Shown: positions 16,964 through 26,789, counted from the stretch's first letter. The stretch is 64,000 nucleotides of DNA from Ruminococcus sp. (GCA_021770655.1 JAETQO010000006.1:109130-173129); one strand, 5' to 3'. The notes: generated by a model from the sequence alone, not told the origin. Made by a program: numbers and translations.

Positions 16964-16996
16964 GGCGGCGGTTCTTTTCGAGCCTGCCGCCTTTTT
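16964..16996 (+). terminator. Terminator after the lipoprotein pair
   Basis: GGCGGCGGTTC (16964-16974) with GAGCCTGCCGCC (16980-16991), then T5. The next 170 bases up to the hrcA promoter show nothing recognisable. Confidence 0.85.
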
Positions 16997-17168
16997 GTCT
17001 GCATTTTCTGTAATATCCCGGAAAAATACGCTAATATTAATATATATAGTTCAGATTTTTTCCATATCCGACCCATTTTCCCCTATCTCCGAACTGTATA
17101 TTGTGCAAAACGACGGAAAGAACGGAAAATATTTTTTCAGATTTGTAAAAAAAATAGTCTCAAACCCC

Positions 17169-17197
17169 TTGACAAAAAGGTTAAAAGGGTATAAACT
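17169..17197 (+). promoter_or_regulatory. Promoter of the hrcA operon
   Basis: Exact TTGACA (17169-17174); TAAACT at 17192-17197 with a 17-bp spacer is the best -10. It lies just upstream of the CIRCE operator. Confidence 0.75.
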
Positions 17198-17201
17198 ATA
17201 C

Positions 17202-17228
17202 TTAGCACTCAAAGAGAATGAGTGCTAA
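17202..17228 (+). promoter_or_regulatory. CIRCE operator
   Basis: Perfect TTAGCACTC-N9-GAGTGCTAA, the binding site of the HrcA repressor. An additional right half-site GAGTGCTAA lies at 17243-17251, 14 bases further on. Confidence 0.97.
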
Positions 17229-17319
17229 CGCTTTGGAGCGGCGAGTGCTAACAAACAGCGTAAGCAGAATGACATAACATTGCCGCTTATTCAAAAAAAT
17301 TGAACGTGGTGGTGAGTAA

Positions 17320-18348
17320 ATGGACGACCGAAAGCTGAAAATATTGACTGCGGTGGTTGACGAATATATCGTCACAGGAGAGCCGGTCGGCTCGAAAGCA
17401 ATAATGGCGCACGTCAAGGCTTCATCGGCAACGATAAGAAACGAGATGGCAGAGCTTGAAAAGCAAGGCTATCTTGAACAGCCTCACACATCTGCGGGAA
17501 GAGTTCCTACTTATAAAGGATACAGACTTTATGTAGACAGGCTGATGGAACAGAATCAGCTTACGGACAGCGAAAAGGATATGCTCGACGCTATGATCCC
17601 GCAGGAATATGTCACCGAGCAGGATCTGGTGGAAAAAGCGTCAATGGCTCTGGCGGATCTTACAAAATGCGCCGCAGTCGTTGCTAACGCCACTCCGAAA
17701 TTCTCGATCATATCCAAGGTCGAAGTTATCCCCACGGGAAAAAGAATGTACGTTATCCTTATGATAACGTCTAACGGAGCGATCAGAAACAAGGTTTGCA
17801 GGCTTGAATTCGACCTGAGCCAGGATCAGCTTGAATTTTTCGATAACTTCGTAAAGCAGAACCTTAACGGAATGTCTATCGACAGCTTGTCCGACGCTTA
17901 TGTCGAAAAGCTAACCGAAGCAATGGGAACTTATATGATGAGTCTTTCGCCGCTGGTTTCCGAAATAATGAAAATGACCAAGGAAATGAGCAGTGTAACG
18001 ATACAGCGGCAGAGCAATCTGCTCACCTGTAAGGACTTCAATCAGAACGAGATAATAAGCTTCCTTGACAATCAGAAGGTGCTTAAAGGCTTCATCGACG
18101 AAACGTTCTCAGGTCTGCACGTTATGTTCTCTCCCGAAACGGACGGATTTGTGATACACAATTCCTCCATTATCACGGCGCCGTTTTCCAAGGACGGAAA
18201 AACAGCGGGCGCTCTCGGACTTATCGGTCCGATGAGACTTGATTATGCAAAATTCATACCATATCTTGAGTACTTTACCGGTAAAATATCAGAGATGATC
18301 TCAGAAGAGCCGCAGGACGGCGAAAAGGAAAGCAAAGATGAAAATTAA
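17320..18348 (+). CDS. hrcA: Heat-inducible transcription repressor HrcA
   Basis: 342 residues, normal length. The N-terminal winged helix-turn-helix contains SSATIRNEMAELEKQGYLEQPHTSAGRVPT (shortened motif: SSATIRNEMAELE), typical of HrcA. The protein dimerises and binds CIRCE; GroEL keeps it active, so heat titrates it away. It is the first gene of the operon and thus represses itself. GGTGGTGAG precedes the ATG by 4 bases. Confidence 0.97.
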   Translation: MDDRKLKILTAVVDEYIVTGEPVGSKAIMAHVKASSATIRNEMAELEKQGYLEQPHTSAGRVPTYKGYRLYVDRLMEQNQLTDSEKDMLDAMIPQEYVTEQDLVEKASMALADLTKCAAVVANATPKFSIISKVEVIPTGKRMYVILMITSNGAIRNKVCRLEFDLSQDQLEFFDNFVKQNLNGMSIDSLSDAYVEKLTEAMGTYMMSLSPLVSEIMKMTKEMSSVTIQRQSNLLTCKDFNQNEIISFLDNQKVLKGFIDETFSGLHVMFSPETDGFVIHNSSIITAPFSKDGKTAGALGLIGPMRLDYAKFIPYLEYFTGKISEMISEEPQDGEKESKDEN

Positions 18349-18372
18349 AAACGGAAAGGCGGGCGGCATAAA

Positions 18373-18951
18373 TTGAGCATGGAAAACGAAAAGGATACCG
18401 AGCTTGAACAGGAGGAAACTGCTTCCGAAACAAGCGAAGAAAAGGCTGAGCAGGAAGAAAAAGGTGTGAAAACTGAAACCGACGGCGGCAAGGAATCCCC
18501 AAAGGAAGAAAGTGCGGAGGATAAGCTGAAAAAAGAGCTTGACGATTCCAAAGACAAATATTTGAGGCTTATGGCCGAATATGATAATTTCAGAAAGAGA
18601 AACGCCAAGGAAAGGCTCGAAATTACCGATACGGCAAAGGGAAACGTTATAAACGAACTTCTTCCGGTGTTTGATAATTTTGAAAGAGCGCTTGACACCG
18701 AAACCAAGGACGCGGTTTATAAGCAAGGCGTAGAGATGATATTCAAGCAGTTCGGCGACGCGCTTAAAAAGCTGGGCGTTGAATCTATGGAGCTTGTCGG
18801 CAAGGAATTTGACCCGAACATCGCAACGGCTGTAAGCACCGTAGACGACCCGGAGCTTGGCGAAAACGTTGTGGCGCAGGTTCTCCAGAACGGCTACACT
18901 ATCGGCGGCAAGGTCATCAGACACGCAATGGTAATAGTTGCAAACCCTTAA
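18373..18951 (+). CDS. grpE: Nucleotide exchange factor GrpE
   Basis: 192 residues. A charged N-terminal third (Glu/Lys-rich coiled coil) is followed by the GrpE core with YLRLMAEYDNFRKR near residue 60 and GYTIGGKVIRHAMVIVANP at the end. It releases ADP from DnaK. TTG at 18373 has the better spacing to GGCGG; ATG at 18379 is the alternative. The stop codon lies in the first unit of an 18-bp perfect tandem duplication. Confidence 0.96.
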   Translation: MSMENEKDTELEQEETASETSEEKAEQEEKGVKTETDGGKESPKEESAEDKLKKELDDSKDKYLRLMAEYDNFRKRNAKERLEITDTAKGNVINELLPVFDNFERALDTETKDAVYKQGVEMIFKQFGDALKKLGVESMELVGKEFDPNIATAVSTVDDPELGENVVAQVLQNGYTIGGKVIRHAMVIVANP

Positions 18952-18996
18952 TAGGATAAAAACCCTTAATAGGATAAGATGATGAATATTTCATCT
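18942..18996 (+). repeat. 18-bp tandem duplication and hairpin between grpE and dnaK
   Basis: AAACCCTTAATAGGATAA occurs twice head to tail (18942-18959, 18960-18977). Directly after, AAGATGA and TCATCTT form a small stem (about 18975-18996) ahead of the dnaK ribosome site. Confidence 0.8.
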
Positions 18997-19040
18997 TGTA
19001 TAAATCTGAAAATTTTAAAATTAAGAAAGGACTTGATTTT

Positions 19041-20906
19041 ATGAGCAAAATTATAGGTATAGATTTAGGTACTACAAACTCCTGCGTAGCAGTTATGGAG
19101 GGCGGCGAAGCAGTCGTTATCCCTAACAGCGAAGGCGCAAGAACCACTCCTTCCGTTGTCGGCGTTTCCAAAAACGGCGACAGACTTGTCGGACAGGTAG
19201 CTAAAAGACAGGCTGTAACAAACTTTGACAATACGATCATCTCAATCAAAAGACATATGGGTTCCGATTATAAGGCTCATATGGGCGGCAAGGATTACAC
19301 TCCACAGGAGATCTCCGCTATGATCCTTCAGAAGCTGAAAGCCGACGCTGAGGCTTACCTCGGCGAAAAGGTTACCGAGGCTGTTATCACAGTTCCTGCA
19401 TACTTCACCGACGCTCAGAGACAGGCTACAAAGGACGCAGGCCAGATCGCAGGTCTTACCGTAAAGAGAATTATCAACGAGCCTACGGCGGCAGCGCTTT
19501 CTTACGGTATCGATAAGGAAGAGGATCAGAAGGTCATGGTTTACGACCTCGGCGGCGGTACGTTCGATGTGTCTATCATTGAAATGGGCGACGGCGTAAC
19601 AGAGGTTCTTGCTACCGCAGGTAACAACCGTCTGGGCGGCGACGACTTCGACCAGAGGATCATCGACTGGATGATCGGCGAGTTCAAGAAGAGCGACGGA
19701 GTTGACCTCTCCGGCGATAAGATGGCTATGCAGAGACTTAAAGAGGCTGCTGAAAAGGCTAAGATCGAGCTTTCTTCCACCGCTTCTTCAACTATCTCCC
19801 TGCCGTTCATCACAGCGGACGCTACAGGTCCTAAGCACCTTGAGCTGACCCTTACACAAGCTAAATTCAACGAAATGACAGCAGACCTTGTTGAATCCAC
19901 AATGGGTCCTGTCCGTCAGGCGCTTTCAGACTCAGGTCTTTCAGCAGGCGACCTCCAGAAGGTTCTTATGGTCGGCGGTTCTTCAAGAATCCCGGCAGTT
20001 CAGGAGGCTGTCAAGAAGTTCCTCGGCAAGGAGCCTTTCAAGGGCATCAACCCGGACGAGTGCGTAGCTCTCGGCGCTGCATATCAGGGCGGCGTTCTCG
20101 GCGGCGACGTCAAGGACGGACTTCTCCTCCTCGATGTAACTCCTCTGTCCCTCGGACTTGAAACAATGGGCGGTGTCTGCACAAAGATCATTGAAAGAAA
20201 TACAACTATCCCGACAAAGAAATCTCAGATATTCTCAACTGCCGCTGATAATCAGTCTGCCGTTGACATCAACGTTCTCCAGGGCGAGCGTGAGTTCGCT
20301 AAGGACAACAAACAGCTTGGTATGTTCAGACTTGACGGAATCGCTCCCGCTCCGAGAGGAGTTCCTCAGATCGAAGTAACATTTGATATCGACGCTAACG
20401 GTATCGTACACGTTTCCGCTAAGGATCTCGGCACAGGCAAGGAGCAGAACATCACCATTACTTCTTCTACCAATATGTCTAAGGACGACATCGATAAGGC
20501 AGTCAAGGAGGCTGAGGCTTTCGCCGCTGAGGACGCTAAGAAGAAGGAAGACGTTGACGCAAGAAACTCTGCCGACCAGCTCTGCTTCCAGGCTGAAAAA
20601 TCACTGAACGAATTCGGCGATAAGGTTGACGCCGGCGATAAATCCGCTTGTCAGGCTAAGATTGACGCGCTTAAAGAGGCGCTCAAGGGTACAGACATCG
20701 AGGACATCAAGGCTAAGCATAAGGAGCTTGAGGAAACATTCCAGGGCGTTGCCACAAAGGTTTACCAGCAGGCCGCACAGGCTCAGCAGGGCGCTCAGGG
20801 CGCAGGCTTTGACCCTAACAATATGGGCGGCGCGGCACAAAGCGGAAGTAACCCTCAGAACGGCGGAGACGACGTGATCGACGCGGAATTTACCGACGCG
20901 GAATAA
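19041..20906 (+). CDS. dnaK: Chaperone DnaK (Hsp70)
   Basis: 621 residues from the ATG at 19041, giving the standard start [15 protein letters not shown]; the frame is open 15 codons further up but GAAAGG fits this ATG. The ATPase domain (1 to about 360) has [13 protein letters not shown] and [10 protein letters not shown]; the substrate domain follows, with a Gly/Gln-rich acidic tail ending [12 protein letters not shown]. It folds and protects proteins with GrpE and DnaJ. Third gene of the HrcA-controlled operon. Confidence 0.98.
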   Translation: MSKIIGIDLGTTNSCVAVMEGGEAVVIPNSEGARTTPSVVGVSKNGDRLVGQVAKRQAVTNFDNTIISIKRHMGSDYKAHMGGKDYTPQEISAMILQKLKADAEAYLGEKVTEAVITVPAYFTDAQRQATKDAGQIAGLTVKRIINEPTAAALSYGIDKEEDQKVMVYDLGGGTFDVSIIEMGDGVTEVLATAGNNRLGGDDFDQRIIDWMIGEFKKSDGVDLSGDKMAMQRLKEAAEKAKIELSSTASSTISLPFITADATGPKHLELTLTQAKFNEMTADLVESTMGPVRQALSDSGLSAGDLQKVLMVGGSSRIPAVQEAVKKFLGKEPFKGINPDECVALGAAYQGGVLGGDVKDGLLLLDVTPLSLGLETMGGVCTKIIERNTTIPTKKSQIFSTAADNQSAVDINVLQGEREFAKDNKQLGMFRLDGIAPAPRGVPQIEVTFDIDANGIVHVSAKDLGTGKEQNITITSSTNMSKDDIDKAVKEAEAFAAEDAKKKEDVDARNSADQLCFQAEKSLNEFGDKVDAGDKSACQAKIDALKEALKGTDIEDIKAKHKELEETFQGVATKVYQQAAQAQQGAQGAGFDPNNMGGAAQSGSNPQNGGDDVIDAEFTDAE

Positions 20907-20982
20907 TTAGCGAATAATAACGGCTTACCTCTGTTCCGTCTGATTTCGGGGCAGAGGCAGCGCCTTGTTAGGAGAGATGCAT

Positions 20983-22125
20983 ATGTCTGAAAAAAGAGAT
21001 TACTACGAAGTACTCGGAGTCTCAAAGAGCGCGTCGGACGACGAGCTGAAAAAAGCCTTCAGAAAGCTTGCAAAACAGTATCACCCCGATCTGCATCCGG
21101 GAGATAAGGAATGCGAGGAAAAGTTCAAGGAGGTCAACGAGGCTTACGAGGTACTGTCGGATAAGGATAAAAGAGCAAGATACGACCAGTTCGGCCACGC
21201 AGGAGTAGACCCGAACTACGGCGGCGGAGCAGGCGGCGCAGGTTTCGGCGGCTTCGGAGATATGGGAGACATTTTCGACTCTATCTTCGGCGGCTTCGGA
21301 GGTTTCGGAGGCGGACGTTCCTCTAATCCCAATGCGCCGCGCAGAGGCGAGGATATAAGGGCTAACGTCGTTATCGACTTTATGGAGGCGTGCAAGGGCA
21401 AAAAGGTCAAAATACGCATAAACAGAGCGGAAAAATGCTCCGAATGCCACGGTACAGGCGCGGCGGCAGGCTCCTCACCCAAGACCTGTCCGGATTGTAA
21501 CGGACGCGGAACTGTAAGAGTAACACAGCGAACTCCGTTCGGAAACATTGCTCAGACCACAACCTGTAACCGTTGCGGCGGAAAAGGACAGATCATTGAC
21601 AATCCCTGTCATACCTGCAACGGTCAGGGCAGAGTGAAAAAAGTCTCCGAAAAGGAGATCGAGATACCTGCGGGCATTGACGACGGACAGACGCTCAGAG
21701 TCGGCGGAGAGGGCAACTGCGGCATAAACGGCGGTCCTAACGGCGACCTACACATCAACGTTACGGTACGCCCCGATCCGATCTTTGAAAGAGACGGTTA
21801 CGACGTCTGGACGGAGATACCCCTTACTTACACTCAGGCAACGCTGGGCGATGAGATCACCGTGCCTACCGTTGACGGCAAGGTCAAGTACAACGTTCCT
21901 GAAGGTACACAGACAGGAACGGTATTCCGCCTGAGAGGAAAAGGAATAAAGAAAGTAAACAGAAACGACCACGGCGACCATTATGTAAGAGTTACAGTGG
22001 AAATTCCCAAGAACCTTTCCAAAGAGCAGAAAGAAAAGCTGCGTGAGTTTGAAAAATCTCTGGACGATAAGAATTACGCAAAGAGAAAAACTTTCTTTGA
22101 CAAGCTAAAGGATAAATTCAAATAA
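20983..22125 (+). CDS. dnaJ: Co-chaperone DnaJ (Hsp40)
   Basis: 380 residues from the ATG at 20983, preceded by AGGAGAG. J-domain with HPD at about residue 33, a Gly/Phe-rich region (about 75-115), four CxxCxGxG zinc motifs ([32 protein letters not shown]) and the C-terminal substrate domains. It delivers clients to DnaK and stimulates its ATPase. Last gene of the operon. Confidence 0.98.
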   Translation: MSEKRDYYEVLGVSKSASDDELKKAFRKLAKQYHPDLHPGDKECEEKFKEVNEAYEVLSDKDKRARYDQFGHAGVDPNYGGGAGGAGFGGFGDMGDIFDSIFGGFGGFGGGRSSNPNAPRRGEDIRANVVIDFMEACKGKKVKIRINRAEKCSECHGTGAAAGSSPKTCPDCNGRGTVRVTQRTPFGNIAQTTTCNRCGGKGQIIDNPCHTCNGQGRVKKVSEKEIEIPAGIDDGQTLRVGGEGNCGINGGPNGDLHINVTVRPDPIFERDGYDVWTEIPLTYTQATLGDEITVPTVDGKVKYNVPEGTQTGTVFRLRGKGIKKVNRNDHGDHYVRVTVEIPKNLSKEQKEKLREFEKSLDDKNYAKRKTFFDKLKDKFK

Positions 22126-22130
22126 AGCAA

Positions 22131-22162
22131 AAAGGACGATACCAAAAAAAGTATCGTCCTTT
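22131..22162 (+). terminator. Hairpin ending the dnaK operon
   Basis: Perfect 12-bp stem AAAGGACGATAC (22131-22142 with 22151-22162). The expected U-run is missing; instead an R3 repeat begins at once (CAGTCTGTCGA). Confidence 0.75.
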
Positions 22163-22481
22163 CAGTCTGTCGAAAAAGTCTTTTTATAACTGCCAAGGAG
22201 GTAAAAAGAGCGGGAAAATTCTTGTTCGACGTAGCTTACAAGAATTTAGCGAGCGCGAAAATTTATGCTCGATAAAACTCGCATAAATTCGCCGCTTGCG
22301 AGGAAAAGTCTTGCTCGACAAGCTTGCAAAGAAAAATTCTTGCTCGGCAAGCTTGCAAGAATTTGAGGCAGAGCCCCCGTCGCTCCCGCAGGAGCGAAAT
22401 CCCCTTACTTTAGGAGCTCCGAAAGGGGTGAATTTCAAAACAGTCCGGTGGACTGTTTTGAAAGAGGGGAAGCCCTGCGAA
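22163..22481. repeat. R3 repeat inserted in the 3' end of putP
   Basis: About 320 bp from CAGTCTGTCGAAAAAGTC to GGGGAAGCCCTGCGA. It contains several short inverted repeats (for example CTTGCTCGACAAGCTTGCAA) and the palindrome AAAACAGTCCGGTGGACTGT. The last 65 bp match the complement of 35830-35905. Confidence 0.85.
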
Positions 22482-23938
22482 ATTACAATGACTATGACCG
22501 CAAGGCTAACTGCAAAACCGACTACCAGCGAGTAAAGACCCGTAGACGCCGCAAGAGTCTGTCCCGAGAACGGAATATAATCCCACACGATTACCGTAAG
22601 TGCACCCGAGGCAACGCCTGCCGCCGCACCTGCAAGATTCGTCCTCCTCCAGTACAGCGACATCAGTACCGTCGGTCCGAAGGACGCGCCAAGTCCCGCC
22701 CATGCGTTTGAAACAAGACCCATTATACTGCTGTTAGGATCAAGGGCTATTATGTAAGCAATAACGGCAACAATAAGCACCGTGAGCCGGCTTATCCACA
22801 ATATCTTCTTACTGCTTGCCTTCGGGTTCACGCAGGAATGATAAATATCCTCGGAAACCGCCGATGAGGTAACAAGGAGCTGAGAATCAGCGGTGGACAT
22901 TATAGCCGCAAGGATTCCGCAAAGGAATATTCCGCCGATAAACGGTATTCCTATATCCTCGTTGAAAACCTTCTGTATCATTTCGATAAATATGTTTTCC
23001 GATTTTGAGCTTTCAAGTGCCGGAACTATGTACGCCCTGCCGATCACTCCGATAAAGCAGGCAAACGCAAGAGAGATCGCACACCATGCACAGCCGATAA
23101 ATCTTGACTTTTTAACTTCCTTTTCACTTCTGATAGCCATAAATCTTACAAGAATGTGCGGCATACCGAAATATCCAAGCGCCCAGCCAAGCTGAGAGAC
23201 AATGTCGATTACAGAAAGGGTATCTCCCTTTTCATTGTTCATAATATTAAGAAAATGTCCGGCGTTCACTCCCGAAGAAGTTATGTCGTCCATTACATTT
23301 CCCGCACCCACAAGGAAAAATGCGATAACCGGAATAGTGACTACGCCCACAAGCATAAGCATACCCTGAATGAAGTCGGTAACGCATACCGCCATAAATC
23401 CGCCCATAAAGGTATATCCCAGAATTACCAGTGCGCCTATTGTGAGGCAGATTTTATAATCGATGCCGAAAATCGAATTGAAAAGCTTTCCGCCTGCCGA
23501 AAGAGCCGAGGCGGTATATACAAGAAAGAATATAACTATCGCCACAGAGGATACCAAAAGCATTATTTTGTGCTTATCCTCAAATCTGTTTTCAAAATAC
23601 TTCGGCAGTGTCAGAGAATTGTTCGCCCTTATGGTATATCTTCTGAGCCTGCCGGATACCAACAGCCAGTTAAGGATAGTACCGATAAGAAGTCCGATAG
23701 CTATCCAGACTTGACCTGTACCGAAAGCGTAGATAGTACCGGGCAGACCCATAAGCATCCAGCCGGACATATCCGATGCCTGTGCCGAAAGAGCGGCTAC
23801 CCAGCCGTTAAGCCCTCTTCCCCCGAGGAAAAAGTCCTCGGAGCTTTTTGTTTTCTTCATATAAGACGCGCCGATAAGCAACATACCCAGCAGATAGACT
23901 GCAAAAGCGGCAAGCGTCCAGATAGTGGTTGAACTCAT
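22184..23938 (-). CDS. putP: Sodium/proline symporter with repeat-derived C-terminus
   Basis: 584 residues, against about 490-500 for PutP. Residues 1-486 are a normal SSF transporter: ASDMSGWMLMGLPG near residue 52 is the sodium-site signature, and about 12-13 helices follow. It imports proline with Na+. From about residue 487 (GFPSFKTVHRTV onward) the frame reads through an R3 repeat for some 97 codons of basic, low-quality sequence. The membrane core seems intact, so transport may survive, but the native tail has been lost. Confidence 0.9.
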   Translation of the reverse strand: MSSTTIWTLAAFAVYLLGMLLIGASYMKKTKSSEDFFLGGRGLNGWVAALSAQASDMSGWMLMGLPGTIYAFGTGQVWIAIGLLIGTILNWLLVSGRLRRYTIRANNSLTLPKYFENRFEDKHKIMLLVSSVAIVIFFLVYTASALSAGGKLFNSIFGIDYKICLTIGALVILGYTFMGGFMAVCVTDFIQGMLMLVGVVTIPVIAFFLVGAGNVMDDITSSGVNAGHFLNIMNNEKGDTLSVIDIVSQLGWALGYFGMPHILVRFMAIRSEKEVKKSRFIGCAWCAISLAFACFIGVIGRAYIVPALESSKSENIFIEMIQKVFNEDIGIPFIGGIFLCGILAAIMSTADSQLLVTSSAVSEDIYHSCVNPKASSKKILWISRLTVLIVAVIAYIIALDPNSSIMGLVSNAWAGLGASFGPTVLMSLYWRRTNLAGAAAGVASGALTVIVWDYIPFSGQTLAASTGLYSLVVGFAVSLAVIVIVISQGFPSFKTVHRTVLKFTPFGAPKVRGFRSCGSDGGSASNSCKLAEQEFFFASLSSKTFPRKRRIYASFIEHKFSRSLNSCKLRRTRIFPLFLPPWQL

Positions 23939-23995
23939 TTCTTACCTCTTTCCTAAGTACAGGACATATTCCCTGCCCTGCCCATAATTTTATTC

Positions 23996-25942
23996 TTACT
24001 TCGCCTTTGTAATTATCTCTTCGTTGAGCTTAGCGATAATATCGTCCACAGGCATTGCCGGCATTTCGCCCTCTTTTCTGGAACGTACCGTAACTGAGTT
24101 GGAATTTACCTCGCTGTCGCCGATAATGAACATATAAGGAATGCGCTCAAGCCTTGCGTTCTTTATCTTAGGACCGATATTCTCATCTCTTCCGTCAACC
24201 GTCACTCTCATGCCCATAGCCGTCATTCTGTCCGCAAGCTTCTGAGCATATTCAACATGACTTTCCTTGATAGGCAGTATCCTTACCTGCTCCGGTGCAA
24301 GCCACAGAGGAAGTACGCCGTTAAAATGCTCCAGCATATAAGCCAGAGTTCTCTCATAACAGCCCAGCGATGTTCTGTGAATGATATACGGCAGTTTTTT
24401 CTGTCCGTCCTTGTCCACATAATACATACCGAACTTTTCTGCCAACAGCATATCGATCTGAATAGTAACTATCGTGTCCTCCTTGCCGAACACGTTCTTA
24501 TACTGAATGTCAAGCTTAGGTCCGTAGAACGCCGCCTCATCGATACCGATCTCATAATCAAGACCGATGTCGTCAAGTATCTTCTTCATTGCCGCCTGAG
24601 CGTGATCCCACTGCTCCGCCGTACCCTCGTACTTATTATTCGGGTTGGCAGGATCCCACTGAGAAAATCTGAATGTGCAGTCCTCAAGCAGTCCTACCGT
24701 ATCAAGCATATACTTCGCAAGCTCCAGACAGCCCTTGAACTCATCTTCCAGCTGATCCGGACGAAGAATATAATGTCCCTCGGAAATGGTGAACTGTCTT
24801 ACTCTGATAAGACCGTGCATTTCACCGCTGTCCTCGTTTCTGAAAAGCGTGGAGGTCTCCGTAAGTCTCATCGGAAGATCTCTGTAGGAACGCTGTCTGT
24901 TCAGGAACACCTGGTACTGGAACGGGCAGGTCATCGGGCGGAGAGCAAAGCACTCCTTCTCCTCGTCATTAGGGTCGCCCATAACAAACATACCGTCAAG
25001 ATAGTGATCCCAGTGACCCGAGATCCTGTAAAGATCTCTCTTTGCAAAAAGCGGAGTTTTGGTGAGCAGACAGCCCTTTGCCTGCTCCGTATCCTCTACC
25101 CATCTCTGCAAAAGCTGTACAACTCTTGCGCCCTTTGGTAGAAGAACAGGAAGTCCCTGTCCGATATAATCCACGGTCGTGAAATATTCAAGCTCACGTC
25201 CGATCTTGTTGTGATCGCGGAGCTTAGCCTCTTCCATAGCTTTAAGATGCTCTTCCAACAGGGAAGCCTTAGGATAAGCGGTTCCGTAAATTCTCGAAAG
25301 CTGTCTGCCGTCCTCAGCCTTGCCCCAGTATGCGCCGGTACAGGAAATAAGCTTTACAGCCTTAACGGGAGCGACGCTCATAAGATGCGGACCTGCGCAA
25401 AGATCAACGAAATCGCCCTGCTTATAGAAAGAAAGCTTTTCTCCCCTGTCGTCGTGCTTATGGATAAGCTCGACCTTATAATCCTCTTTTCTCTCTTCCA
25501 TAAGCTTAAGCGCCTCGTCGGCGGAAAGTTCAAAGCGCTCAAGCGCATAGCCTTCCTTGGCAAGCTTTTTCATTTCAGCCTGAATCTTTTCCAGATCTGC
25601 GGGAGTGAACGGCTTTTCCACCTCAAAATCATAATAGAAACCAGTTTCCGTAGCAGGACCTCTTGCAAGCTTAGCCTCGGGATAGAGATTTTTTACAGCC
25701 TGCGCCATAAGGTGTGAAGCGGTATGCCAAAAAGTTTCCTTTCCCGCCTTTGAATCAAAGGTCATCACCTCAAATTCGCAGTCATGGTCTACAACGGTTC
25801 TCATATCAAATACTTGACCGTCAAGCTTTACACAGCATGCAGCCTTGTAAAGTCCCATACCAATATCCTTGATTATTTCGCTTGCAGGCATTGCCTGCTC
25901 GATCTCGCGGACTGAACCGTCCTTCAATTTCAGCTTGATCAT
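23996..25942 (-). CDS. thrS: Threonine-tRNA ligase
   Basis: 648 residues, the usual length. TGS domain (1-60), editing domain with HTASHLMAQ near 73 and the metal-site Cys of DLCAGPH near 180, class II catalytic core with RPMTCPFQYQVF (motif 2 region) near 345 and GCYERTLAYMLEHF (motif 3) near 525, then the anticodon domain. It charges tRNA-Thr and clears mischarged Ser. It lies 44 bases after a small membrane gene, and both are downstream of a T-box leader. Confidence 0.98.
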   Translation of the reverse strand: MIKLKLKDGSVREIEQAMPASEIIKDIGMGLYKAACCVKLDGQVFDMRTVVDHDCEFEVMTFDSKAGKETFWHTASHLMAQAVKNLYPEAKLARGPATETGFYYDFEVEKPFTPADLEKIQAEMKKLAKEGYALERFELSADEALKLMEERKEDYKVELIHKHDDRGEKLSFYKQGDFVDLCAGPHLMSVAPVKAVKLISCTGAYWGKAEDGRQLSRIYGTAYPKASLLEEHLKAMEEAKLRDHNKIGRELEYFTTVDYIGQGLPVLLPKGARVVQLLQRWVEDTEQAKGCLLTKTPLFAKRDLYRISGHWDHYLDGMFVMGDPNDEEKECFALRPMTCPFQYQVFLNRQRSYRDLPMRLTETSTLFRNEDSGEMHGLIRVRQFTISEGHYILRPDQLEDEFKGCLELAKYMLDTVGLLEDCTFRFSQWDPANPNNKYEGTAEQWDHAQAAMKKILDDIGLDYEIGIDEAAFYGPKLDIQYKNVFGKEDTIVTIQIDMLLAEKFGMYYVDKDGQKKLPYIIHRTSLGCYERTLAYMLEHFNGVLPLWLAPEQVRILPIKESHVEYAQKLADRMTAMGMRVTVDGRDENIGPKIKNARLERIPYMFIIGDSEVNSNSVTVRSRKEGEMPAMPVDDIIAKLNEEIITKAK

Positions 25943-25986
25943 TTTTATTCCTCCGTTTTCAAATTTAATTTATACTTCTATTATTT

Positions 25987-26319
25987 TCAGCCCCAAAGGC
26001 TTGTATACTGAACAATATAAACATATATCCAGAAACACAGCAGCACGACGCTGAGCACAGTGGAAATATCCCCCAGCAGATGTCTTGCTCTCTTGCTCAT
26101 CGCCCATACCTTAGTTCCGTCCTTATTTACCCTGCATATAAGCTGAGAGAAAAAGGTGTTGAACCAATATGAAACTATCCATATCGGCAAAAAGGTCAGA
26201 ATTCCCTGCTTATCCGATATAGTACCGTTCCACGCCAGCCATGAAACATATCCCGCCGCACCGTAAGCGCAAAATCCCACGGTATAGCAAATGATCGCCA
26301 ATATTCTTCTGCCTTTCAT
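25987..26319 (-). CDS. Three-helix membrane protein between T-box and thrS
   Basis: 110 residues from the ATG at 26319 with GAAGGTG 8 bases upstream; longer frames upstream run into repeat and leader RNA and are not coding. Hydrophobic segments at about 5-27, 40-60 and 82-105; a basic loop (KRARHLLGD) lies before the last. No family recognised. Placed between a T-box leader and thrS, it should be induced by threonine starvation, so a role in threonine or amino-acid uptake is possible but unproven. Confidence 0.75.
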   Translation of the reverse strand: MKGRRILAIICYTVGFCAYGAAGYVSWLAWNGTISDKQGILTFLPIWIVSYWFNTFFSQLICRVNKDGTKVWAMSKRARHLLGDISTVLSVVLLCFWIYVYIVQYTSLWG

Positions 26320-26334
26320 ACTACAATCACCTTC

Positions 26335-26495
26335 TTTTTTAATTCGGAGTGCAGGGTAGTGCAGGGAGTAACTTTTTCCGCCCGAAGACCTCGCTTGTGT
26401 GGTCTTTTCCATAGCACTAAACCACACAAAGTCTGTCTGGTGGTTTTTTAATTCGGAGTGCAAGGTACTTCTGGGAGTGACTTTTCCGCCCGAAT
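26335..26495. repeat. R2 repeats between T-box terminator and the next gene
   Basis: Two partial copies (26335-26443 and 26444-26495), each starting TTTTTAATTCGGAGTGCA. One end touches the downstream gene's ribosome site, the other the T-box U-run. Confidence 0.82.
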
Positions 26496-26784
26496 AAAAA
26501 AAACCATAAGATGCTAAGATCTTATGGGACGATTGTATCGTGATTCCACCCAACTTCATGTACAAATACCAAAAACTTGTACACCTCATTAGTAGCTCTT
26601 TGTAACGCTGAGCAGGCGGCGCTTATTGGACGCACTCAGGGGCGGTATCCGTCAAAGACCTCGTCCTGTGCCGATCACAGCCCGAAAATTCGGACGACAC
26701 TCTCTGAAAAGACGTTTTTTGCTTGCGGCTTCCCCGTCAAAGAATTGATATATACAGCAGGACATAGCCTGCACTTATTTTACC
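26496..26784 (-). promoter_or_regulatory. T-box riboswitch leader, threonine-type
   Basis: Read on the minus strand. The T-box motif GGGTGGAATCACG is at 26539-26551 and its pairing partner TCGTCCC at 26526-26532. A terminator stem (CCATAAGAT 26519-26527 with ATCTTATGG 26504-26512) is followed by eight T (26496-26503). A likely specifier ACC (Thr) followed by a purine lies in GGATACCGCC at about 26640-26650. Uncharged tRNA-Thr would stabilise the antiterminator and allow transcription of the membrane gene and thrS. The specifier placement is inference; the family call is firm. Confidence 0.9.
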
Positions 26785-26789
26785 TTAAC

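Noticed and set aside
23156..23932. 258-codon plus-strand frame
   Set aside because: Antisense to putP; no ribosome site or recognisable domain.
24257..25141. 294-codon plus-strand frame
   Set aside because: Fully antisense to thrS, no ribosome site, residue composition typical of a shadow frame.
26320..26589. N-terminal extension of the T-box membrane gene
   Set aside because: It would translate the T-box terminator and R2 repeat; the ATG at 26319 has the ribosome site.
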